The notes under the pieces were generated by a model. The model searched no databases. It saw nothing but the letters and a program-made list of their open reading frames with translations, and was not told the origin of the DNA. Source: Periplaneta americana (taxonomy: Eukaryota > Arthropoda > Insecta > Blattodea > Blattidae). Taken from it: a stretch of DNA of 64,000 nucleotides. Below are positions 11,578 to 22,020 of this stretch, piece by piece; the first letter of the stretch is position 1, and every line of letters starts with the position of its first letter. Location of the stretch: positions 98,172,001 through 98,236,000 of the forward strand of contig NC_091117.1 of the NCBI RefSeq assembly GCF_040183065.1, given 5' to 3'. A program made the translations under genes and the position numbers.

Positions 11578-12568
11578 AAAAAGTGCATACAGTTTATCTT
11601 TCCATGTTCAAATGTGAAAAGCTGCACTGTGAGTACTGCATTTTCGGCACTGCCTCCAAAAGCATGGAAAGAAAAAATATATGTACATATAATCTATCAG
11701 CCGGAGTGTAATCAAACTCACATCCCCAGCACACGAGTCCCTTTCCCTACTCCATCTATGCTAGTTATCACTAGTTGTGTTAAGTTAAATTTCAAATGTT
11801 CCGAAAATTTTAGCGGGTTTTACAAGTCTATCAGAACTTTCGAAACAGTTCCAGGAATGTACATGTAATTCACTGATTTGATTATCCAAGTTTCTTGCAG
11901 TATTGTAGGTTTACAGAGAAATCTACCTGTGACAGAGAAAATTGTCAGAGAAAGTGAACTCTAAGGTAGAAACACAACTAACATGGCACGGCACGGAATG
12001 TGATTTCTTGAGCTGTCATTTTCTGCATTCAATCTGTGGTTCTCATTTTCTTCATCGAATTACATTGCTTACAATCACACTGTTCCCACGCCATGTCCTC
12101 TCCAGTGTAGCTCTCGTGCCATCACATTTAGATTTTCTGCTGCACCGGACAACAGTGGATGTGGAGAGCACATGTAGGTTCATTATGGAGTAATACATGA
12201 TTGAAAAAGTAAGGCAACATACAATCTTGTTTAATTTTAAGTCTAATTGCAGAGACTTGAACATTAGAAACGAAACATGGGGGGGGGGGGGGATAGCAAG
12301 AGATTTGAATATTAGCGGTGAATACTATATGTCAATTTCTGCTTTATTAGTAACTAAGTCATCTACTGAACTAACCTCATTATTTCCATTATTATTATTA
12401 TTATTATTATAGTAAGTACATCAGTATAGATGTGACCACACACATAAAAAAATTCATATTAACCATAAATATTATTGACTATAACAATAGCTGTATTGTT
12501 GAACATTTATCATAATTTTGCGATCTACCTCGATGATCAACATTTAATGACAGTGCAGGAAAAATTGG
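11578..12568. other. No gene recognised; mononucleotide run
   Basis: A frame of 100 codons at 11566-11868 may include more decayed piggyBac sequence but has no recognisable motif. A run of about 13 G lies near 12279-12291 and a TTA/ATT microsatellite near 12391-12411. Confidence 0.4.
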
Positions 12569-12690
12569 TTTGAGGGAGGTGGGATATGATGGTAGAGACT
12601 GGATTAATCTTGCTCAGGATAGGGACCAATGGCAGGCTTATGTGAGGGCGGCAATGAACCTCCGGGTTCCTTAAAAGCCAGTAAGTAAGC
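12569..12690 (+). mobile_element. 3' end fragment of the RTE-like LINE
   Basis: Translation gives REVGYDGRDWINLAQDRD, then WQAYVRAAMNLRVP and a stop, matching the C-terminus of the LINE at 4062-7093 (REVGYDDRDWINLAQDRD, MNLRVP). After the stop comes ttaaaagcc and a short GTAA repeat, the same 3' end as the full copy. The fragment is strongly 5' truncated, as is common for target-primed retrotransposition. Confidence 0.88.
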
Positions 12691-13202
12691 AGGAAAAAGG
12701 CAATTGAAACATACAGCAGCAGTTGCAATTATAGCGTTCTTTATTTGTGTCATCAAATTGCTATACATTTCCACCACAAGATAACGGTCTATGAACTGCA
12801 GGATCATCTACAATTCAGTGGTCGTCAGCACTCGCTGAAATGGGTAAAGAGTAGGCAGTGCTTCTTAATATCCCCCATCGTGCAGCAGGAAGAGGGAGAG
12901 AGCATACCCGCCAGCAACCACAGATGCATGCCAGTGCAAAGTTTTATCTGCGGGTAAGAGATGCTAACCCGAGAGTGCTCTGTGCTGATGACCGGTGATC
13001 TAGATCAACAGCACAAGACATAAGTACAGGTACACTAACAAATTGTGTGAGTCAATAATAGACATTGATCATTATCGTTAAACATAAACTGCCTATTAAT
13101 TATCAGGGTTTGCTCAGTTGTACAACAATGGACATTATTCAAGAATGCGACTTCACGTAGGTATGGTAGTATAAAACTTCATTAAAATTTGAAATAAAGA
13201 GT
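12691..13202. other. No gene recognised
   Basis: There are only short frames without motifs. No repeat ends could be paired. Confidence 0.4.
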
Positions 13203-13375
13203 TGTTGTTTAATCACCTGTACCAAGACAGGTCTGAACCTCACAAATGATACCAACAAGGCATCACTCACGAGGCAACTAGGCCAGGAGATGAGATAGGG
13301 TGCCAGTTCCTTTCCCCCTCTATTACATATATCACTGACTAGCTACATACTGTATTACACTAATCAGACTTCAGA
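13203..13375 (+). repeat. Interspersed repeat, copy 1 of 3
   Basis: This block (ttgtttaatcacctgtacc, then gaacctcacaaatgatacca, then ggcatcactcacgaggcaac, ending actaatcagacttcaga) recurs reverse complemented at 26797-26967 and, shortened, at 54537-54620. Three copies in 64 kb suggest a frequent SINE-like or MITE family. I saw no obvious tRNA boxes. Confidence 0.65.
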
Positions 13376-13466
13376 TTTTATACAATTGCTTATTGTTCTA
13401 ATTTTTCTCCAGTGTTAACTGCCATTCGAAATTGAGTGCTCTGTTTCTGTATTTTCTCTATTATTT

Positions 13467-13640
13467 ATTGTGAATAAATTCAAATTCTTCTTTATTCATT
13501 TTATAATGCATATGAAAACACTGTTCCAGTTGTTTAAACAAGGTATGAAATAAATCACCATATTCCTTCTGTTTCAAGTTTTTGTCATGCACCCACTTAC
13601 GGCACTTTCTTTCCTGAATGATAATAGCCGAAGTCACATT
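13467..13640 (-). pseudogene. PIF/Harbinger transposase N-terminal fragment
   Basis: The minus-strand frame encodes ERKCRKWVHDKNLKQKEYGD, then LFHTLFKQLEQCFHMHY and KMNKEEFEFIHNK. The order RK.R.WVH....KR...G.FH.L...L.......F...F.M....F..I is the conserved N-terminus of ALP1/HARBI1-like nucleases. The frame ends in stops at the point where the family continues, so only this block remains. It is a different lineage from the HARBI1-like gene at 27-28.7 kb. Confidence 0.6.
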
Positions 13641-14005
13641 TTCGCATGTCTTCTTCAAATTCTGAAGAACTGCTGGAATTACTGCTACAAAAAAGCTACT
13701 GAATAAAATAGCGACTGAACTGATAGTAAGTGTGAAGTAAAATGGCATGACGATGTGCACACAACACAGCATGCGCCTTCCAAATTATATGATATCACAG
13801 AGAACACATGCCGTGGCAAAAGTGTGATTCCACCTTTGTTTCATAGACTCCACTCATTCAGGAATAAGACTATGTAATTGCGTCAATCTACATCATGGGA
13901 CACCTTACTTTATTTTTGTTCTAAAGTGAACCAAATTAAAACTTCACCATTGTCGATAAAAATTTTATAATTTATTATTGCACATTTTTTTTTTTAATTT
14001 TCTAG

Positions 14006-14110
14006 GAACAAGAGGAGCCCATGCAGTGGGAAGGCATTGACGCAGAGAATGACATGCAGCCCATGGAGTGGGATCCTGGAGCTAACCCAGTCGACATCTG
14101 GCTACATTAG
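14006..14110 (+). CDS. Terminal coding exon of an unidentified acidic protein
   Basis: A pyrimidine-rich tract ending in ttttctag (14005) precedes a 34-codon frame with a stop at 14108-14110. It reads EQEEPMQWEGIDAEND, then MQPMEWDPGANPVDIWLH. The peptide is acidic with two PM-W repeats (EEPMQWEG and MQPMEWDP). This looks like the last exon of a host gene: strong acceptor, an in-phase stop, and low-complexity acidic composition. I do not recognise the protein. No upstream exon was identified, so the exon may be an orphan. A transposon end begins 25 bp after the stop (14135). Confidence 0.4.
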   Translation, partial: EQEEPMQWEGIDAENDMQPMEWDPGANPVDIWLH

Positions 14111-14134
14111 GATACCAGACAATGGAATGAGAGA

Positions 14135-14405
14135 GGGGAGACTCACCTTGGTTGTCACAATTTTCATATTTCAATTTTTTTGAACTTATGAACGATGTAT
14201 ACAAAATGTTTTGTGCACACATATGTACTCTTGCGCCTCAAGTATAATATTCAAATATTGCATTTGGAATATATCATGTTTAAGGAATGCTACTGAGCCA
14301 TAATTATATTAAGTAGGGAAAATGTGACAACCTACCCCATGTCCAGGCTTGGTTGTCACAGACTATGGGTTAACTTGTCCATTGTTTTTATATGAAGAGA
14401 AATAG
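14135..14405 (+). mobile_element. Tigger-like element, left fragment
   Basis: The sequence begins ggggagactcaccttggttg at 14135. The same motif (ggggagactcgccttggttg) is the outer end of the Tigger transposase element at 46320 read on the minus strand. Further tgacaacc and ggttgtcaca words recur inside. The sequence stops at the target duplication of the hAT element at 14406 and probably continues after it (17375-17945). Confidence 0.55.
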
Positions 14406-15149
14406 GAAAACACTAGGGGCTGTTTTTCGGGTGAAGCTCGTGAAGCGGCGCTTCACCTGTTTACTAAGTGCAACTTCACTTATTTACAAATACTTTAATA
14501 TTTTATTTAATTTCGCTTAATTTTTGTCTTTTAAGTTCTGCGTTGTGATATGTTCTGCACTTAGGTATTCTGCATTATGGAACACTAGTCCTATTGTAGA
14601 GTAACTTGTCACTACCTGTTGGCGTAGGGAGAGTGGGGAAAGGTGAAGATTGCAGCTATTTCCCTCTTTCCGAGGTAGAGCTTCACAATTTGCGGATTTG
14701 TTTACGGGTAACCATGGCAACGAACCCTTACAAGATTTCTATAGAGCCTGTCTTCGAGGGTACGTGAATCGCTGACAAAACATTTCCTTTGTAGCTGCAA
14801 GCACCCTTATCGCTTCCTGGCTTCGCTCTTTTGAAAGGAAAATAACGGCACGCGAATACAATGAGTGTCCACACTTCTTTGCACTTCTTCATTTCAGGTT
14901 GTGAGACACGGGCATAGAGTGACTGTTACGTCTTGTTGCTAAAACGATATATTTGAAGATTAAGTTAACTAAGCAGTTATTTATTTTTAGTGATAGTTTC
15001 ATAATTATTTTTAAAAGTGGTGACTCAAATATTTTTATTAACAATGAGGAATGTATCCTATAAACGATATAGTGTGTAGCGTGTTACAGACACCATTTTC
15101 GCGATGGACTGAAAGTGATGGAAGAGATGTATTGTTAGCGGGGAAACCA

Positions 15150-15407
15150 CCGGCGTGGCTCAGCCGATTAAGACGCTTGCCTGCCGGTCTGAAGTTGCGC
15201 TCAGGCGCGGGTTCGATCCCTGCTTGGGCTGATTACCTGGTTAGGTTTTTTCGAGGTTTTCCCCAACTGTAAGGTGAAAGTCAGGTAATCTGTGGCGAAT
15301 CCTCGGCCTCATCTCGCCAAATACTATCTCGTTATCACCAATCTCATCGACGCTAAATAACCTCACAGTTGATACAGCGTCGTTAAATAACTGACTAAAA
15401 TAAAAAA
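15150..15407 (+). mobile_element. tRNA-derived SINE with 19-bp target duplication
   Basis: An A-box-like stretch (tggctcagccgattaagacg) and a B box (ggttcgatccc, 15209) lie at tRNA spacing. They are followed by a body and a 3' end reading ttgatacagcgtcgttaaat and an A-rich tail. The flanking repeat attgttagcggggaaacca is identical on both sides (15131-15149 and 15408-15426). The insertion point is inside the hAT coding region. Related copies are at 52518-52770 (+), 50818-51081 (-) and, with a different head, 31942-32178 (-). Confidence 0.92.
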
Positions 15408-15584
15408 ATTGTTAGCGGGGAAACCAACACTTGTTACTAATATATCGGCAAAGAAGTTGAAAAGGAAAGGTGCAAGATCTTACATCAAACATTTTAAAAG
15501 TGCGTGGTACAGTGAAGATCAGTGGCTGTGCGGTAGTTCTTATTTGGAAAAATTGTTTTGTTGGTCCTGTTTGTTAGTTGGAAT

Positions 15585-16616
15585 CGCTATACTGGAGAAT
15601 TAGCACGGTCGCTTTGAACCGTGCCGTTACGTTTACCACCAAATTTAAGTAAATACACAATGTCACCAACATAAGAACATGACGTTGGTGTGTGGCGTAG
15701 TTGGCGGGAGGAATTTTTTCTTTCTCTGTCTACCTCCTTCGTTCTGAACATTGAGAGATAGCACCACTGTTAGCGACAATGTGTATTTGCGTAAATATTG
15801 CGAGTAAATTATGACGAGTGCCTTAGATGAGAGGCTCGGGACAGAAACAGTTTTGCTGTAGCGCATGCGCGAACCTCTCTTGCAGTGGGAGCGTGATCCT
15901 TACTTGAATTTATTTTTGCGTGTACTTGCAGATTAAATGATTGAGATCCCTTCTTGCTCCGGTTACAGGCCTTGCATTTACGAAGGTTATGTTATGTTAG
16001 GTTAGCTTAGCTTAGGTTAGGTTAGCTTTGGTTAGGTTAGATTAGCTTTGGTTAGGTTAGGTTAGCTTTGGTTAGGTTAGCTTGATTTCATTCGTCCATG
16101 TAGTAGTTAAAATTATATAATATGACAGTTTTTGATTCGTAATATTGTTAATAAATAATAGGCCTATAATGTAAGCGGTGAATAATTTCATGGTCCCTAA
16201 ATTTTTTTTCGTAAAAGGCTAGGTATTTTTCTATAGGCCAGAAATAAAACAGCAACGCTGTCATAATTACGTACTTTACGCTTTGGCGAACATTAACCGG
16301 AAATTTACTTTCCGTCATTTTAATGGTATTCTGTGAAACACACCTTTTTTCCTGTTAATTTCCTTGTGATAACCTAGTTTATTATCTTATTACATCTTCA
16401 TGTTCTCTTAATGCATTCAAAAAACCGCCGTTGTACTACATAAAACCTTGAACTTGACTAATGGAGTGAATTATTTAAGAATATAGTCGCGAATTTGACT
16501 ACCACCATTTCGATTATATTTTGTTTGATGCGGCTCGGTACGGCCCGGTGACTAGTGGCCAGCGAGTAGAGTCGACTATCGATGTTGGTCTGCCGTGCGT
16601 ATTATCCAGTTGTTCC
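15585..16616 (+). mobile_element. 1-kb non-autonomous hAT-type element, copy 1
   Basis: Perfect 8-bp duplications (gttggaat at 15577-15584 and 16617-16624) flank the element. Its ends read cgctatactgg and, reverse complemented from the right, ggaacaactgg. The terminal inverted repeats are short and imperfect (shared actgg). It lies in frame-neutral position inside the hAT transposase. A second copy in the opposite orientation lies at 29502-30523 and is highly similar over its whole length, except for a gap of about 50 bp near 15842-15890. No coding sequence is recognisable, so it would have been moved by another transposase. Confidence 0.88.
15995..16082 (+). repeat. Degenerate TTAGG-like repeats inside the element
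   Basis: Repeats of ggttaggttag, alternating with gctttggttagg and gcttaggttagg, run through about 90 bp. TTAGG is the insect telomere repeat. Here the run is short, interrupted and internal to a transposon, and it is mirrored at 30045-30180. It is part of the element rather than a telomere. Confidence 0.7.
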
Positions 16617-17374
16617 GTTGGAATAAAAAAATCGGCATGGTCCTCGGATGGATTTTGTGAAAACAGATTAAGTTTTTGTCAGTTTTTTGAAAAGGCTAAA
16701 GAAAGGGCTGAATTTTCTGGGCGGAAATATGTTAAGCTGTCAGAAGGTGAACTTTTTCAGAAGTACAAACAATTATTTTTAAATAAGTTACTTGTCGTCA
16801 TATTTATGCAAGTTAACACTAGATATCAAGATATTGAACAGCTTCAGTTTTGCTCTTTTGCCAATACTTTAAAATTTCTTCAGTATTCTAATATTTTTCC
16901 TTCTAATGCTCTTGTCGCTCTACAAAAGACTTTCCCACATATGTTCAAAGTAAGTCGTTTGAAAACAGAACTAGAGCTTCTCTATGCAGATCATGAGTAC
17001 CAGAACATTTCCCCTGATACAAGACCTAAAACTTGTAAGAGAAAATAAAGAAGTATTGAAGAATCCTATAGGCTCTTGCATTGCAGTGGAGCGAAGTTTT
17101 GTGTTTTTTGTGCACTCAACCGCGTAAAGATAAATCTTCGCAATTCAATGGCACAAGGGAGATTAGCATCATTGGCGTGTATCTCCATTCACAAGGACTT
17201 GCTACATGATCTGATTGAGAAGTAGCCATTTCATGAGGACATCAGTGACAATTCTCATTCCGTAGAGACAGGCGAATCAACTTAATCTACAAAAAATAGG
17301 TAAGTCGTACATCATGTCCCTTAATAAAAGAGCTTCACCAACTTTTGAGGTTGCGAGCCGCCACTGGAAAACAC

Positions 17375-17945
17375 ATATGTTTCCTATATTTTTATTGGAC
17401 AAACATACATTTATTTTTAAGAACAAAACATTATACCTACTTAAAGAAAATTATTTGCACATTTGTCAGCATTAAAAAATAAACCAATAAACTTTGAGCA
17501 TGAGTAATAGAGGATGCAGCCTATGCTATAACTAATTTAGAAAACAGTTCTTGTAATGTGGCTTTATAAAAATATTAATTAATAATAGCAATATCCACTA
17601 ACACTGAAAATTTTTATGTTCATTACGAAAAAATAAACAAAAAAATATTATTAAATTACTGTAGTTACTAAACTGCATTCAGTCACATGCTTTATTCACT
17701 GATGTCTCTTTCTGCTGAATCACAATTGAATGGGAATATTGAGAAACCCCACATGTCCACTTTTTACGAAATTGAGTTACATGCCATTTTGTATTCTACA
17801 CACCAAGATGCATCATTCTGAAGAGAGACACTACATCTTCCATCATACCCTATGCCAGAATTCAGTTCAACTTATTTTCAGTATGAAGAAGAATCACACA
17901 TGTTCAGGACTTGCGGGGTTTCTCAATACTTTAGATTCTTAGATT
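17375..17945 (+). mobile_element. Tigger-like element, right fragment
   Basis: The block tgaatgggaatattgagaaa near 17728 and its surroundings match, reverse complemented, the sequence just after the transposase stop of the Tigger-like element at 44034. A shared, inverted version (gcggggtttctcaatacttt) closes the segment near 17912-17935. With 14135-14405 it probably formed one element before the hAT inserted. The right terminal repeat was not found. Confidence 0.5.
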
Positions 17946-18034
17946 GGCAGCACATGCATAAGATTTACCATAAATTAATTAAAAATAATTATTATTTATA
18001 GTTTGGTAACATTGTATATTAAATACAATTTTCC

Positions 18035-18424
18035 CTAGCACAGGGGAGGTTTGAAACAATCACACATTACTTCCCCATAAGGGACCATTCCTTCCTCCCC
18101 TGCTACCATGATTTTGGCGTTATAAAAAGGTAACTGAAAAGGACAATCTAGTTCAAAAATAACTTTTGAAGTTACGGTTCCAGAAAGAACTGGAATATTG
18201 ATTTTAAAGAATGGTGGCCTCACCATTATCGCAAGAATAGGCCTACATAGCCTAGTCTCTGGAAACTCAAGTGAGAAGAACCCCACGTTCTCAGTAAGAA
18301 CCATTTTCAATATCTGAATTCCGTCAGTTTCATTACTCCACTGAAAATCTCGGAGTTGTAAAAGCAAAAGTAAACATAAATGGCAAAATAATGGAACATA
18401 CTTTTGTATTATCAGAACGTTCAT
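18035..18424 (-). other. Unrecognised 129-codon open frame
   Basis: The frame opens MNVLIIQKYVPLFCHLCLLL, contains a mildly hydrophobic start and a central ETRLCRPILAIMVRPPFFKI stretch, and ends CFKPPLC. No domain, splice site or repeat partner supports it. It is one of the longest open frames in the window outside known transposons, so it is recorded. It could equally be a chance frame or part of an unlisted repeat. Confidence 0.2.
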
Positions 18425-18631
18425 TGAGTCCTCAGAGCCCTAAAACCATACCATATAGAGGAAGTTTGCCAATCAACAAGAAAAAGACGGATGATCTGAA
18501 AAAGTCCCACAGATTCCTTCCAGAAAACGAAGAGGTGCAAGAAGTTTACAATATGATTAGGCCTACATATGAAAATGATTGAATATTATAATATTATGAT
18601 ATCGATGATCTGTGAAGGATTTATTCTGTGG

Positions 18632-18912
18632 AATGCGTGCTGGTTCGAGTCCTCATAGGGGAAGAAATTTTCTCATGAAATTTCAGCTAGTGTATGAGAC
18701 TGGTGCCCACCCAGCATGTGATGCACTTGGGGAGCTGCAATAGGTAGCGAAAATCCAGTTTCGCAAATCAGCTATAATGGCTGGAGTATCATCATGCTAA
18801 TCACACGATACCTCCATTCTGGTTGGATGATTGTCTACCTCTGCTTCAGCATGTGAACGAGACCAGCAGCCGGCTGGTCGGTCTTGGCCCTTCATGGGCT
18901 GTAGCACCACGG
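18632..18912 (+). mobile_element. SINE-like retroposon
   Basis: A B-box-like motif (ggttcgagtcctcatagggg, near 18642) is followed by a body with ggtgcccacccagcatg, ggttggatgattgtc and cagccggctggtcggtc, then a TTTTACTT-rich tail. The insertion splits sequence related to the 21.7-22.0 kb minisatellite: tgatctgtgaaggattta lies just left of it and ttctgaataaaaattttaat just right. The A box is not visible, so the head may be truncated. Confidence 0.55.
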
Positions 18913-19219
18913 ATTTACTTTTTACTTTTACCCTTTGTTCTGAATAAAAATTTTAATTTTATTATACATCTTGATTACACAACTTTTAACACTATCACTT
19001 CGGAATATGTATGATAAGAACTTTGTGTTAAATTTTAACGTACCTTGTTAACATATTTCGACCTATTTTCGGTCATCTTCGGAACTGGTCGTTGTTGGTC
19101 TTGGCACATCTTGTTTCCAGTGTGGGTGCGTTCATAGTGTAGAGTCAAAGAGTGTATGTGTTTTGAAATTGAGTTGTGTGTTGGGAATATCGTTGGGGTG
19201 TGTTTTCGTGTGTCTGTAT

Positions 19220-19834
19220 CATAGACTTTCTAAATAACCACTAGACCGCTCACTGGCGCTAGTGTTATGCTCCCAAATTGAACAGCCGGCGGGCGGCCAT
19301 TTGTTTGTTAGAGCTGAATAAGCACAGTTCTTTCGTGCGCTGCTTTTAATTGCAGTAATGCACACGGATGTAAAGAAGGAATGTTATATTTCACTGATTA
19401 GTTAATCCTTCATTTCCAAGACGATTTTTTCTCCATATTATGTTATAGAAGACAAATTATTGTACTTTTCATGTGACTCTTTATGCTTCAAGTTTCCTCT
19501 GAGTAACGATTCTCTTAACCGAAAGTGGATAGGTGCAATCTGCAGAGAGATTTTCTACCCTACAATGAATCATTCAGTGTCTTCAACTCATTTCGAAGAT
19601 AGTTTTTACCTTTCAAACTATGCTATTACCATATACATTGTGTCCATCTACTCCATATCATTTATTTTCTTCAAACAGTTCTTTTTTCAGTGCATACATG
19701 AATTTGACCGAATTTAAAGCTACAGAAACTGTATAAGTTATAACATTTTTTTAATATAACTGATTGAAAGTAATTCTTATCTTATTTACGAATTAATTAA
19801 ACATTATCTTATGCTACTACTGCTGCTGCTGTTG

Positions 19835-19888
<54 letters not shown>

Positions 19889-21022
19889 ATAATAATAATA
19901 ATGATAATAATAATAATGCTTTTTGACTTCATGCAGCAGTTTAACCTATAGATTGAATTTAAAAGTTGACATTAATTGAATTTAAAAGTTGACATTAATT
20001 CTTTTATTAACCGTGGTTATGAATATTCACATTCAGAGTTCCTACGAAAATGATACAAGTCTGACAGCCAGGCTTTCCGGGTATCCCAATTTAGGCGGGT
20101 TTCTCCCAATTTCCTGGTTGAGTCCCGATTAAAGCGAGTCGGGATTGACAAAAAACCCGATTTTACAGATTATTATTTAAACAAATTATGTCGGTATTTC
20201 CTATTATCCGATATTTTTATTTAGGCCTATATATTGATTCAAATGGTAACATTGTAAACATAGAAGTTACCACGGATATTTAGTAATTCTGTGAGGTAGC
20301 CCAGCTGATTGCCTTAAGGCAACTAAACTTGCAAAATAATACCTATTTCTCCTAGTTCTACCACATTGTTGATTAATCCGTTTTGGTCCCTGGTCGCTGC
20401 TCTCACAATTATTAAATATTGTGTACTTTGAGTGTGTTGAGTGGCAAAAAAGATAGCGTTTTGATATCGTGTAAACAATTGCTGTGTTTTAAAATTTAGT
20501 AAAATATGTTTAAACATGGATTCATCGTCAGATAGTGAAACTGTTGCAGTAACGGTTACAAAGTTAATTTAGTAGCAAATGGTTAAAATGTATTCGTGGT
20601 TAATAAAAGAAAAAATTATAATGTTCATTGTACTGTGTGTCCTTTGTACTTTAGTGTTTATCACGGAGGCGAATAGGCCTATTACATTAAAAAGCACACA
20701 AACACTACTTTGCAGAAAACTGCTATAAATTTTATGGTAAAATGTTGATAAGACTAATGTCTTAAGTTAGCTTCTTATATTTCGATTTTCCTCGCAGAAA
20801 ACCTAGCAACTCTGCTGATAGCAGAAACACGGTATTAAAGGTATCTCGCAAAGGAAGTATGTTCCTTTACACAAAAACATTTAGCTTTAGGATACGCAAT
20901 ACACATATTTAAATAGCGCTTTCGAAATCTCGCGCGTTTTCTACCAAACAAATGGCGGATTTCTGCTACTTCAATTTGGGAACATATTTCTCACTTCTCT
21001 GCTACGGCGTGGTAGGGGCTCG
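19220..21022. mobile_element. 1.8-kb TIR DNA transposon, non-autonomous
   Basis: Flanking 8-bp duplications are identical (gtctgtat at 19212-19219 and 21023-21030). Subterminal inverted repeats are clear: tcccaaattgaacagcc with ggccatttgtttgttaga on the left, and tcccaaattgaagtagc with cgccatttgtttggtaga when the right end is reverse complemented. The outermost 40 bp are diverged. Eight-bp duplications fit hAT or P-type elements. No transposase is visible. Removing it rejoins the Penelope-like element exactly. Confidence 0.8.
19812..19918 (+). repeat. Compound trinucleotide microsatellite (CTG, CTA, AAT)
   Basis: Short CTG repeats pass into about 18 CTA units and then AAT units, roughly 105 bp. 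It lies inside the 1.8-kb TIR transposon. Confidence 0.95.
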
Positions 21023-21699
21023 GTCTGTATATTTCATATTATTCTAGTGTGTTGAGTTTCTGGCTTTTTGGTTGGATGTGCAGTATTTCCATGTCTGTGT
21101 TGATGTCTCTGTAGGTGTGGTTGGCATTTGTGATGTGTTCTGCATATGTGGAGGTGTTTTGTAATTTTGTTAAGGCTGTGATGTGTTCTTTGTAATGTGT
21201 TTGAAATGATCTGCCTGTCTGTCCTATGTAGAAGTTGTTGCAGGTGTTACATTTGAGTTTGTATACGTCTATGTGGTTGTATTTGTTTGTTTGTGTTGTT
21301 TGCGTGTTGAGATGTTTTTCTAGAGTGTTATTTGTTCTGTATGCGATGTTGTAGTTTAATTTCTTGAATGAGGTAGCATTTTTATGTGTGTTTTTGTTTT
21401 CGTATGTTAGTGTGATGTATTTTTTGTGTTCTTGTGTTTGTGTTGTATTCTTCTGTTTTTTGTGGTTTTGTTTTGTCTTACGTATTATGTTGTCTATTAT
21501 GTTAGGGTTGTATCCATTTTCTTGTGCTATGTACAGTACTGTATTTGATTGTGTTTAGTTCTTCGTTGTAATCCTGTTGGTTCATTGGTATGTTGAGTAG
21601 TCTGTGTACCATTGTTCGGAATGCAGCTTGTTTGTGTTGTGTGGGGTGGTTGGTTATTGTTCTATTCCGACGTTTATTGTTTGAGTATACATAAAAATA

Positions 21700-22020
21700 A
21701 ATTAATATTGTATTATATTGATGATCTGTGAAGGTTTCGAAATAAGTAACAATTATTTTTTCCTGAATAAGAATATAATTTTAATGTTCTATTCTGAAGC
21801 TTAAAGTCTGACTACACATGAAAATGAATTAATATTTTATTGTATTGATGATCTGTGAAAGATTTGCAATCCTAACTAACAATTTCTTCTGAATAAAAAT
21901 TTAATTTTATTGTTCTGTTTTGAAGTTTACAGTAATACTACACATGAAAATGATATATTGATGATCTGTGACAGTTTTGCAAAGTAACCATTTGTTGTGA
22001 ATAAAGATGTAACATTTTAT
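21700..22020 (+). repeat. Minisatellite of about 120-bp units
   Basis: Three tandem units, each containing ttgatgatctgtgaa (near 21718, 21845 and 21959), followed by aacaattt or an equivalent, ctgaataaaaatttaatttt and acacatgaaaatga. Units differ by several percent. A partial unit also sits near 18570-18950, split by a SINE. The array lies next to the Penelope-like element. Confidence 0.75.

Larger units (their letters stand above)
15051..17225 (+). pseudogene. hAT transposase (ZMYM1-like), split and deleted
   Basis: Three blocks share a frame once the insertions are removed. Block 1 (15051-15149) ends DVLLAGKP. Block 2 (15409-15584) continues LAGKPTLVTNISAKKLKRKG and then HFKSAWY, DQWLCGSSYLEKLFCWSCLL, the zinc-finger-like N-terminus of this hAT family. 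Block 3 (16617-17225) contains IKKSAWSSDGF, then jumps to a late part (KLLVVIFMQVNTRYQDIEQL). After a frame change it gives NSMAQGRLASLACISIHKDL, the hAT dimerisation region. Most of the catalytic core and DUF4371 region is absent. Compare 39397-41500 for the full arrangement. Non-functional. Confidence 0.78.
14414..17366 (+). mobile_element. Internally deleted hAT element carrying two nested insertions
   Basis: Both flanks carry the perfect 8-bp duplication gaaaacac (14406-14413 and 17367-17374). The right end reads gagccgccactg, a hAT-type end also seen at 43831. The left end (taggggctgttt) is diverged, but both subterminal regions contain ggtgaagctc. Inside are the N- and C-terminal parts of a hAT transposase with the middle missing, a SINE (15150-15407) and a 1-kb non-autonomous hAT-type element (15585-16616). 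Removing the insertions leaves about 1.6 kb. Confidence 0.8.
18950..21680 (-). mobile_element. Penelope-like retroelement with GIY-YIG domain, interrupted
   Basis: The minus-strand reading of about 21680-21040 includes AAFRTMVHRLLNIPMNQQDY, then LEKHLNTQTTQTNKYNHIDV, then LKCNTCNNFYIGQTGRSFQT and HYKEHITALTKLQNTSTYAE. FYIGQTGRSF..R..EH is the GIY-YIG endonuclease signature characteristic of Penelope-like elements. Only the connection and endonuclease parts survive, because the reverse transcriptase core is missing (5' truncation). The C-terminus and 3' tail continue at 19219-18950 beyond an inserted transposon (19220-21022). The same tail occurs at 2921-3290. Confidence 0.82.
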
